From Desulfobulbus sp. (GTDB lineage Bacteria > Desulfobacterota > Desulfobulbia > Desulfobulbales > Desulfobulbaceae), in NCBI GenBank assembly GCA_028684915.1, contig JAQUEZ010000117.1, positions 1 to 17,948 on the forward strand: 17,948 bases of DNA, given 5' to 3'. Under the pieces are notes generated by a model that saw only the letters and a list, made by a program, of their open reading frames with translations, was not told where the DNA came from and did not search any database. A program made the translations under genes and the position numbers. Position 1 is the stretch's first letter. Each line of letters begins with the position of its first letter. Positions 1 through 6,162 of this stretch are shown one piece after another.

Positions 1-126
1 CATCTTCCAGGCGGCCAAATGCAGGGCCAGAGGATATAGAAACGACGACACCTTCATCAGCATCATCTACCTGCTGGCCGCACCGATACAGAATGTACTC
101 AAATCCACTTGATTCGTCGAAGAGCC
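1..126 (+). mobile_element. Right end of an insertion sequence, probably ISL3 family
   Basis: This is the terminal 126 bases of an IS whose body lies outside the window. It holds the transposase C-terminus (2-112). Its last bases, read inward from 126, are GGCTCTTCGACGAATC, which resembles the GGCTCTTC-type ends I associate with ISL3-family elements. Position 127 is where similarity to the 333-bp repeat begins, so the IS end and the repeat edge coincide to the base, as expected if the IS inserted into the repeat. The other IS end and the target duplication cannot be seen. Confidence 0.6.
2..112 (+). CDS. Transposase, C-terminal end only (partial, ISL3-like)
   Basis: An open frame enters from the left edge and stops at TGA 110-112, giving 36 residues. 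It contains AAKCRARGYRNDDTFISIIY followed by a hydrophobic stretch. The pattern K-x-x-A-R-G-Y/F-R-N ... F-I-x-x-I-Y is typical of the extreme C-terminus of ISL3/IS204-type DDE transposases, which cut and join the ends of their own IS. The stop lies 14 bp inside the inferred IS terminus, as is usual for such elements. The catalytic residues lie outside the window, so activity cannot be judged. A competing open frame on the minus strand of the same bases has no start codon and looks like a shadow. Confidence 0.62.
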   Translation: MFQAAKCRARGYRNDDTFISIIYLLAAPIQNVLKST

Positions 127-390
127 GCCACTTTCAGGATGAGCGTGGAGGCTCGGCTCTATCAAGGCTGTGCGCACAGCGCACACCCGCAGGGCTCGGC
201 CTTGATAGAGTCGGGGCTCCATGCTACAGCAGCTGTGCTGTTCTTTTAAACAAGTTCGAAAGACGAACCGATGGCCGATCCCAGCGCCTCCCCTCGGATG
301 GAGCGGATGAAATAGCCATATATCAAGGTGTTGTCGTCAGGGCAATCACCTGCCCGCCCACAAATTCTGCGGAGGAGCCAAATCTTCTCA
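127..390 (+). repeat. 333-bp repeat family, copy 1 (5' end cut off by the IS)
   Basis: This stretch is similar to two copies at 5068-5735. A long hairpin has arms at 142-168 and 199-225, and the end module with TTCTGCGGAGG is at 365-379. The distance from hairpin start to end module is 223 bp, against 221 and 222 bp in the other copies, although the intervening bases have diverged. The first ~60 bp of the unit are missing because the IS end abuts at 126. Open frames here follow the hairpin and look non-coding. I see nothing else up to the stop codon of the next gene at 496. Confidence 0.75.
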
Positions 391-495
391 CAAAAGTTGC
401 ACTTCTGGTTGAATCCTCCCTGTATTACAAGAAAAATACCCACTAAGTTCAGCTGATAACTAACTCAAATTTCAGGAATAACAACTTCCTCTGAA

Positions 496-1860
496 TTATT
501 CTCTAGCAACTATAACAGAAGGCACTTGAGCCTTCCTCAGGATGTCGGCGACATGACTGGACATCCCCACATTGCCGACAACCTTGAGGCCTGAATTATT
601 CTTTTTAGCATTCTGGACAAGATTGCGAAGCAAGTTAAGAGGTGAGCCAACTATAAATTGGAGCCACTCTAAAGGCTCTCCAGGGACGATCACACGTGAT
701 GAGCTAACGGAACGACCTGTATGTAGCTGTAAAACCCACACCTGTGTTCCATCAAAGGCCCATTCAAAGCGTACTGGCCCCATCTGCTTGGAGAGGAATT
801 CATATTGCTCATTCAAAGCAGAGATAACATCGGTGGGAATATTTTGACCTGCAACTGTCCCTTGCATGAATTTGTCGCCAAAGCCTTTCACACCTTCAAT
901 GATTGGCATTCCTTCTGAGTCTGTGATTAATGCTCCGGAATATTTCGACTCAACACCTTCCTGAACAATACAGGAGACGATTGACTCTCTACTGGGATCG
1001 TCCCTATTCATTAATGAAAAAGGATCAACCCAGTTGTGAACAGTAGAAAATCGCCCTGGCTCTTGCACCTTTGGACAAGTTCGAGTCCAGACTTCACCTG
1101 ATCCAGTTGGATGACCGAATGTAAAAAGCCCTATTTGGTTATTTCTTGAAAAACAAGTAGTGCGAGGAACAAGCGCTCCATACAAATGCGCTAACAATAG
1201 GCCATAGATTTTATCGCCAAGGAACATACTGAACAGATTTGGCCAACTTAAATATGGTTGAATTGAAACTTCCGAGACTTTTTCCACTTCCCAGATGATA
1301 GTATGCTGGTGCTGCCAGCCACGTACCTTAGGATGAATACTAAACTCGACGCGGTACCCTGATGGGTATTCAAGCTTTGGATAAAACCCATAAACAGTTT
1401 TTAGAAGTTCAACAGCCAAATCCTTAGGAAGAGTAGAAACAGGGGTATCGCTATCTTTGTCAACAAAACGTGGGATTACGCCTGGAGCGAATTCAAGGCA
1501 TCCCCCTTGAAGAACACCGGAAACTCCTCCATCGTCAACATCTACGGTCTCATTTATGATGACATGGAAGCCTGCGACTGTAAGGCGAATAATATGGTCA
1601 ATTGCAACTTGGGGTTCGGTTAATCCGTAATGAAATTCATTACCTTGAGGCTGATCAGGCTTGAAACTGCGAACATTAATTGATTTTTCAGGAGATGATT
1701 GCAGCAATGCCGAAACGGCAACTGAAAGTGAGTCAAATTTACAATTTGCATCAAAGCCGAATACCCGTGAAAACCTCTGGCTTCCATTTGGGGCAAAGCT
1801 GACAAATTGAGCAACATTGGCATCGTCTGCTAGCTTATTAAGAATCTCATCTTTATACAT
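496..1860 (-). CDS. PEP-synthase/PPDK-like protein: ATP-grasp half plus terminal His motif, third gene of a putative conflict operon
   Basis: 454 residues, ATG at 1860, only 5 bp after the upstream gene's stop, so translationally linked. No good Shine-Dalgarno sequence is visible. Residues 295-385 follow the late part of a PEP synthase/pyruvate phosphate dikinase ATP-grasp domain: IVQEGVESKYSGALIT (compare VVQxMV...SGV), then GVKGFGDKFMQGTVAGQ, then RFEWAFDGTQVWVLQLHTGR (compare IEWA..G..WiLQaRP). The last 25 residues, with GMSSHVADILRKAQVPSVIV, resemble the phosphohistidine swivel motif T-S-H-A-A...R...I-P-V-V, with His436 in the catalytic position. The usual N-terminal lysine-rich ATP lid and the PEP-binding barrel are absent. 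Residues 1-290 are an N-terminal region I do not recognise. In known enzymes these parts pass phosphate from ATP through His to pyruvate; here the substrate is unknown. No signal peptide or membrane segment. Family match moderate, function inferred. Confidence 0.72.
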   Translation of the reverse strand: MYKDEILNKLADDANVAQFVSFAPNGSQRFSRVFGFDANCKFDSLSVAVSALLQSSPEKSINVRSFKPDQPQGNEFHYGLTEPQVAIDHIIRLTVAGFHVIINETVDVDDGGVSGVLQGGCLEFAPGVIPRFVDKDSDTPVSTLPKDLAVELLKTVYGFYPKLEYPSGYRVEFSIHPKVRGWQHQHTIIWEVEKVSEVSIQPYLSWPNLFSMFLGDKIYGLLLAHLYGALVPRTTCFSRNNQIGLFTFGHPTGSGEVWTRTCPKVQEPGRFSTVHNWVDPFSLMNRDDPSRESIVSCIVQEGVESKYSGALITDSEGMPIIEGVKGFGDKFMQGTVAGQNIPTDVISALNEQYEFLSKQMGPVRFEWAFDGTQVWVLQLHTGRSVSSSRVIVPGEPLEWLQFIVGSPLNLLRNLVQNAKKNNSGLKVVGNVGMSSHVADILRKAQVPSVIVARE

Positions 1861-1865
1861 AAATA

Positions 1866-2411
1866 TTACTCGGAATAAGTCTGAATTTGTTGGACGTGTT
1901 CACGTAATTTATCTGTCGACAACCTTACCTTTTCAAGGTCAAAAATTGCACGGGCAACCATCTTTATAGCCTTTTTCGCATCAATAGGCTTTCTGGAACA
2001 GTCATTTACAGGTATTCCCGATTGTATCGCAGTTACATATTCACGGACGCAGCCATTGCTGTATTCCCAACCTGTATTGAAACAAACCTCCTTGCAATGC
2101 AGTTCAATAACCTTGCACCATAGGGTCAAATATTCTTCCTGAGTCCAACCTTCAGCGTCAAAGCGGGTAGGGTCAATCACTATCTCACCACTAGTGGATC
2201 GAATTTTTTCAGCTATAATATTTCCATCCATGCAATTCGGGATAAAAACTTCCTCGCGGAATAAATTTAAAAATTCTTTTGGCACAGGGGCAACTATTCC
2301 TGCTTTTAACATCCATTGGACGAGGCGAGGCCCATTAGTCATCGGAGTGCTTAAGTAAATACTTTTTCCTGATCCGATGACGCAACAGAGTGCATTGATG
2401 ACAGTTGCCAT
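1866..2411 (-). CDS. Nucleoside 2-deoxyribosyltransferase-like (DRT/NDT fold) protein, second gene of the operon
   Basis: 181 residues from ATG 2411, which lies 4 bp after the ATPase stop. An in-frame ATG at 2447 would overlap the ATPase by 32 bp and has no clear ribosome site, so I prefer 2411. The order of motifs fits the NDT superfamily: a first strand with IYLSTPMTNGPRL (residues 18-30), an acidic segment VIDPTRFDAEGW (78-89), then GWEYSNGCVREYVTAIQSGIPV (114-135), where Ser118, Gly120 and Glu124 match the S-x-G...E pattern that holds the catalytic Glu in nucleoside deoxyribosyltransferases. Family members cleave or exchange N-glycosidic bonds of nucleosides or nucleotides, and relatives occur as predicted effectors in prokaryotic conflict systems. 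Cytosolic, no signal peptide. Tight packing between an ATPase and a PEPS-like gene suggests joint function. The exact substrate cannot be told. Confidence 0.68.
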   Translation of the reverse strand: MATVINALCCVIGSGKSIYLSTPMTNGPRLVQWMLKAGIVAPVPKEFLNLFREEVFIPNCMDGNIIAEKIRSTSGEIVIDPTRFDAEGWTQEEYLTLWCKVIELHCKEVCFNTGWEYSNGCVREYVTAIQSGIPVNDCSRKPIDAKKAIKMVARAIFDLEKVRLSTDKLREHVQQIQTYSE

Positions 2412-2415
2412 ATTA

Positions 2416-4731
2416 TTACTTTTCTTGTTTTCCAACGCCATCACCATATATTTTAAATAATTCCATAATATTTTGATTGTTTTCTCCTATTTCTGGTTTG
2501 AAATGACCCCATATAAGAGGAAAATCACCTATTTCAATAGGAGCAGACAAAGAAAGTTTATTGCGATCATTTTGATTTTTTATCAATGATAATAGAAGAT
2601 ATTCAATTATAGGAATTTTTTCATATTTTTTTGTTATTGTTTTAACTGCAGCATTATTGTTTTGAGCTGTTATTGTTTCAATTCCTAATCTGTCATCGTA
2701 ATGTTTTTCTTTTATCGATACAGTACCATTGTCTTTTGTAATATCATTGTATGTGCACCCTGCAGTGTGTTCTGGAGTAAGAAACAAATTATTTTTATTT
2801 ATAGTTTTACATCTTTGCTTTAATGCTGGTGGCATAAGGGGTAGTTTAATATCAATTCTTCCACTTCGCTTTATAGCCGGATCAATTCGTTCCTCATAAT
2901 TCGTTGCAATTATAAAAATACTTCTTTCTCTCTTTCGCAAATCATTAATCTTTGGGAGCATGCCTGGAGTCATGAACTGAAAGATACCGGTTTGGAGTTT
3001 ATATTCATTCGATTCACGATCGATGAGGAAATGGTCAATTTCATCAAAGAGAATAACCGCATCTTTTTGCTCTTCAAGACATTTAAAAATAAACTTCGCC
3101 CGAGCTTCTACCTCGCCCGCTCCTCCAGCAAGAAAATCGCTAGGTGTAACAGTAATAAACCTCCAGCCTAGTGTTTTGGCAATGTTTTCACCAACAGTGC
3201 TTTTTCCAGTTCCAGGAGGGCCGTACAAAAGGATTGAGTAACTCGGCGCCCCTTCACGAATTTCTTCATTTCTCGGATTGATAAACTTGTTACCAATCTG
3301 AGTATAAATTTTTAACTCTGAAGGTACATCATCCTCAAGCAGGGGTTCGAAATCGGGTTCAACAAACCTATCCCAATAAGTAGATCTACAGAGGTCAGCA
3401 TGTTCAATATTTCTTTTAGGGAAGTCGACTTTTAACCCAGAAGCCATCAAGCTTCTTCGTGCGATCCTATCTTGCAGCATGTGACGATAATTTACCAAAA
3501 AACACATAATTTCACTTGTTTGAAAAAGATGAATTTCATTATCACCACCAACATGCTCAGACGCCCAACCGCAACAAGTTTCTCCCATAACTTTTATTTG
3601 CCGCATCTGCGCCTTAAGCCATCGGAAATACCGCTTGAACATGTCCGCATGCTTTGAAAAGGGGCAATCTTTGCTCGCAAACCCCTTGTCTAGCAAAGAG
3701 CAAACCCGAAGGAGAGAGTTGCCGACCTCAACGCTCAAGGGAAGCAGAATCTGCCCCTGAGCTGTCGCATAAATGGGATTCACTGGGCGCCAATATGGGG
3801 TAAAATCCTGACATTGTTCTAAAATTAAGAATGCTCGTTCGATTGTTTCATGGCTAACAGAATCTACTCCTTTTGTACGTAACGCTCCTTCAAGGCTAAA
3901 CACAAGCTCGGCCGGGTCAAAACGACTATCTGGTATTTCGCTATATGAAAGATGAAGATGAAGACGTTGTTCAAAGAAGTTGAATGTTTCATCGATCTGA
4001 TCTTCTGGTATCCCAATTTTTTTAACAAGTTGTAACAAACGTAAAGAAATGAAGGAATGTTTGTTTCTTTCTGGATTTTTATTGTTATGTTTTTTATTAT
4101 AGCTTTCTGGCCAATTTATTATCTCTCCGTTAAGATTAATGCTTCCTTTCGATATGATATAATCAAAGTTGTAAAAAGTAAGAATATTTTCCCCAGTAAT
4201 ATTTTTATATTTATCAGTTACTATTTTTTTTATTTTATCATTTGTTTTATCATTTAGATACAAATCGTTTACATCGTGTTTCTCGATTAATTCCAAGCAC
4301 CATAATAATGAAAGCGGATCGTTTGCCCCATATGTACTTGAATCAGTCAGCAAGATATCATTGTCTTTTTTTATTAATTTTGTTGTTATTTCAGCAATCG
4401 CACAATTCTTTACTTTTTCCCATTTTTCTTCATTATAAGTAATGCAATTAGAGATTTTTTCTGATTGTATATCTGGAAATATATTTTTTCTGTCAATATT
4501 ATTATCACACAAATCCATCATTACGAGTATCATGGAATTTGTACTAACTGAATAATTTTCACATGTAATATTTTCTTGTTTATCGTCAATTTTATAAGGC
4601 CATGCATTTTTTTTATTATCGAAAGCGATATAAAATGTCGGTATAACTTTTTTTAAAACATTATCAACTTCATTTAATTCGCTCGAGTCTTTAACGTATT
4701 CATTTTGAAAATATGATTCTAGGTGGTTCAT
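2416..4731 (-). CDS. AAA+ ATPase with a large helical N-terminal region, first gene of the operon
   Basis: I place the start at ATG 4731 because GGAG lies 7 bp upstream. A TTG at 4767 would add 12 residues but has no Shine-Dalgarno sequence. Product 771 residues. Numbering from 4731: Walker A GPPGTGKS at 504-511, Walker B AVILFDEID at 558-566, sensor 1 IFIIATNY at 605-612 (Asn611), and RSGRID at 622-627 with arginine-finger candidates. This is a classical single-ring AAA+ module (about 490-640). The preceding ~490 residues are mostly helical; WxxE-like and CGWASEHV (387-394) ... LFQTSEIMCFL segments recall alpha/alpha-toroid folds, which is an inference. The tail (about 640-771) is Asn/Lys-rich and unfamiliar. 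The first ~230 residues and the tail are encoded by very AT-rich DNA, the middle by balanced DNA. It probably acts as the energy-using sensor or remodeller for the two downstream products. Confidence 0.85.
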   Translation of the reverse strand: MNHLESYFQNEYVKDSSELNEVDNVLKKVIPTFYIAFDNKKNAWPYKIDDKQENITCENYSVSTNSMILVMMDLCDNNIDRKNIFPDIQSEKISNCITYNEEKWEKVKNCAIAEITTKLIKKDNDILLTDSSTYGANDPLSLLWCLELIEKHDVNDLYLNDKTNDKIKKIVTDKYKNITGENILTFYNFDYIISKGSINLNGEIINWPESYNKKHNNKNPERNKHSFISLRLLQLVKKIGIPEDQIDETFNFFEQRLHLHLSYSEIPDSRFDPAELVFSLEGALRTKGVDSVSHETIERAFLILEQCQDFTPYWRPVNPIYATAQGQILLPLSVEVGNSLLRVCSLLDKGFASKDCPFSKHADMFKRYFRWLKAQMRQIKVMGETCCGWASEHVGGDNEIHLFQTSEIMCFLVNYRHMLQDRIARRSLMASGLKVDFPKRNIEHADLCRSTYWDRFVEPDFEPLLEDDVPSELKIYTQIGNKFINPRNEEIREGAPSYSILLYGPPGTGKSTVGENIAKTLGWRFITVTPSDFLAGGAGEVEARAKFIFKCLEEQKDAVILFDEIDHFLIDRESNEYKLQTGIFQFMTPGMLPKINDLRKRERSIFIIATNYEERIDPAIKRSGRIDIKLPLMPPALKQRCKTINKNNLFLTPEHTAGCTYNDITKDNGTVSIKEKHYDDRLGIETITAQNNNAAVKTITKKYEKIPIIEYLLLSLIKNQNDRNKLSLSAPIEIGDFPLIWGHFKPEIGENNQNIMELFKIYGDGVGKQEK

Positions 4732-4874
4732 TACATTACTCCAATGGAATTGGATTTTATTCTCCAATGAGAATTGTATATTTAATGTTTAATGATAAAC
4801 AGTGATATTCGATACAGCACGTCGATAAAAAAGAAATTTCAATTTTAATCGATCAAAAATTAAAAAAAAGATTG

Positions 4875-4903
4875 ATTATAGGTGTAAAAATACAAGTTAT
4901 TAA
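4875..4903 (-). promoter_or_regulatory. Candidate promoter of the AAA+/NDT-like/PEPS-like operon
   Basis: On the minus strand a perfect -10 (TATAAT, 4875-4880) is preceded at 17 bp by TTAATA (4898-4903), a moderate -35. The leader to the ATG at 4731 is about 140 bases and very AT-rich. The -35 sits one base from the target duplication of the MITE (4905-4908). No terminator-like structure is visible between the promoter and the gene. Confidence 0.4.
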
Positions 4904-4908
4904 CAAGT

Positions 4909-5027
4909 GAGCCTGTTGCAGAACCTCACGCAAAGGCGACAGTGACACTGCATGTAGATTTAAGAAACGGATTTTAATCTATGTATTGTGCCGTTGCGTG
5001 CTATAAAACCAGTTCTGCAACAGGCTC
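4909..5027. mobile_element. 119-bp MITE with perfect 16-bp inverted ends and a 4-bp target duplication
   Basis: The left end GAGCCTGTTGCAGAAC (4909-4924) is the exact reverse complement of 5012-5027. The flanking AAGT at 4905-4908 and 5028-5031 is a 4-bp direct duplication. A second shared block, CACGCAA-GGC, lies inside both ends (around 4927 and, reversed, 4991-5000). There is no room for a transposase, so this is a non-autonomous element, probably mobilised in trans by an IS with similar ends. Ends starting GAG and a 4-bp duplication suggest an IS5-like parent, which is an inference. Confidence 0.85.
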
Positions 5028-5067
5028 AAGTATTTCAGCTTCGTCCGCAGAATCTGTGGGTTGATTT

Positions 5068-5400
5068 TTGATATTTAGCCCCAGAACCTGAGCCCCGCCG
5101 GAGGTGAAGGTGGGGGGGGCGCCTGCCGCCCCGTCACCCTTGCCACCTTCAGGTGGAGCGTGGAGGCTAGGCTCTGTCAAGGCTGTGCGCACAGCGCATA
5201 CCCGCAGGGCTTGGCCTTGATAGAGTCGGGGCTCCATGCTACCGACCGCACCGTACTAAAAAACGGTGCATAGGGTTGAGCCAACGACCGATCCCCATAC
5301 ACCGGCTCGGATTGGACAATATAAAGCACACTGAAACAGTATGTTGCGGCGCAGGACGTTACCGGTCAACCCGCAGATTCTGCGGAGGAACCGGTAAATC
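5068..5400 (+). repeat. 333-bp repeat family, copy 2
   Basis: Starts at TTGATA followed by TTAGCCCCAGAACCTGAG and repeats at 5402 with an offset of 332-334 bp throughout. Contents in order: a GC-rich block (CCGGAGGTGAAGG), a hairpin with arms 5157-5183 and 5214-5240, a middle block containing CGACCGATCCC, and an end module with nested inverted repeats (TTACCGGT 5359-5366 with ACCGGTAA 5390-5397; CCGCAGA 5371-5377 with TCTGCGG 5379-5385). The bases just before, 5045-5066, look like the end module of a further unit cut by the MITE. Open frames here are hairpin artefacts. Function unknown. Confidence 0.8.
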
Positions 5401-5401
5401 T

Positions 5402-5735
5402 TTGATAATTAGCCCCAGAACCTGAGTCCCGCCGGAGGTGAAGGTGTGGGGTGCCTGCCGCCCCGTCACCCTTGCCACTTTCAGGATGAGCGTGGAGGCT
5501 CGGCTCTGTCAAGGCTGTGCGCACAGCGCCACGCCCGCAGGGCTTGGCCTTGATAGAGTCGAGCCTCCACGCTACGACCGCACCGTTCAAAATAAACGGT
5601 TCGTAGGGTTGACCCAGCGACCGATCCCAATACATTTGTTCGGGATGGATGGTAATAATATTGATAAAGCAATACTTTGAGATACAGAGCGTTGTCGGTC
5701 AACCCAGACATTCTGCGGAGGAACCGAAATTATAC
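5402..5735 (+). repeat. 333-bp repeat family, copy 3 (in tandem with copy 2)
   Basis: Same modules as copy 2 in the same orientation. The hairpin arms at 5489-5515 and 5547-5573 are 27 bp with only two non-Watson-Crick positions, and both become G-U pairs in plus-strand RNA. The loop holds the 14-bp palindrome GCTGTGCGCACAGC. The end module TTCTGCGGAGGAACC is at 5711-5725. Bases 5736-5846 after it hold nothing I can identify. Confidence 0.8.
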
Positions 5736-5846
5736 GTAATCAAAGTAACCATTAGATTGCAAGGGATACGGGTATATACAATATAAAGGAAGCTTGAGCG
5801 TGGCATTATCTGCTCTTGTTTAATATTTTTCGAAGTTAATTCCTGA

Positions 5847-6074
5847 TTAACAACTTAGTCCGTACCTGCGACCGACTTCCTTCCTTCGAAAGATAAGCGA
5901 CCAGCGCTCACGGGATACTCGCTTGTTTAGTAAGAGTTCAATTCTTGTAAATAAATGAAGTATTGAATGTTTCAATGATTGTTCGGACCGTTTTTTCAAT
6001 TTTTCAATTGCATTGAGGATATAGTCGAGCGCGTTATCTGGAAGCGTGGTCGATGTTATAGTTATAGTTGACAT
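5847..6074 (-). pseudogene. Short fragment resembling the N-terminus of a HEPN-like hypothetical family
   Basis: The open frame extends further upstream, but the earlier part overlaps the NACHT gene and looks non-coding. From ATG 6074 it gives 75 residues. The segment ALDYILNAIEKLKKR...LKHSILHLFTRIELLLNKRV...WSLIF has the rhythm of helical proteins of the type A-I-x-x-L...K-x-A-I-x-H-L-x-x-x-I-E-L-L-L-K-x-R-L...W-S-L-I-F, which I tentatively place with HEPN-like proteins. Such proteins are normally much longer. Here the frame ends in an unrelated-looking basic tail (RRKEVGRRYGLSC) right after the motif. The other frames give no convincing continuation, so I treat it as truncated. It follows the NACHT gene by 88 bp on the same strand. 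It could also be a genuine short gene. Confidence 0.4.
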
Positions 6075-6162
6075 GATTGTTATGTCTTTCTTGAAGAAAC
6101 GCTTCAATTCACCAGACGCAATAGGAGCGGTAGCGACTGTAGCGGACGGGTGAATTGAAGCG

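Noticed and set aside
1..130. Minus-strand open frame through the left edge
   Set aside because: It has no start codon after the stop near 130, and the plus frame of the same bases reads as a transposase C-terminus ending just before the IS terminus.
93..446. Plus-strand 117-residue open frame
   Set aside because: It spans the IS end and the hairpin repeat, has no ribosome site, and its sequence recurs only because the repeat does.
4732..4767. TTG start at 4767 for the ATPase
   Set aside because: No ribosome site upstream, whereas ATG 4731 has GGAG at 7 bp; the shorter form is preferred though not proven.
5001..5711. Several 76-89 residue open frames on both strands
   Set aside because: They run through the hairpin repeats in several frames at once with shared peptide pieces, which marks structured non-coding DNA.
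5068..5735. Integron attC array or retron RNA
   Set aside because: No clear GTTRRRY/RYYYAAC core pairs, no integron integrase and no reverse transcriptase gene in the window.
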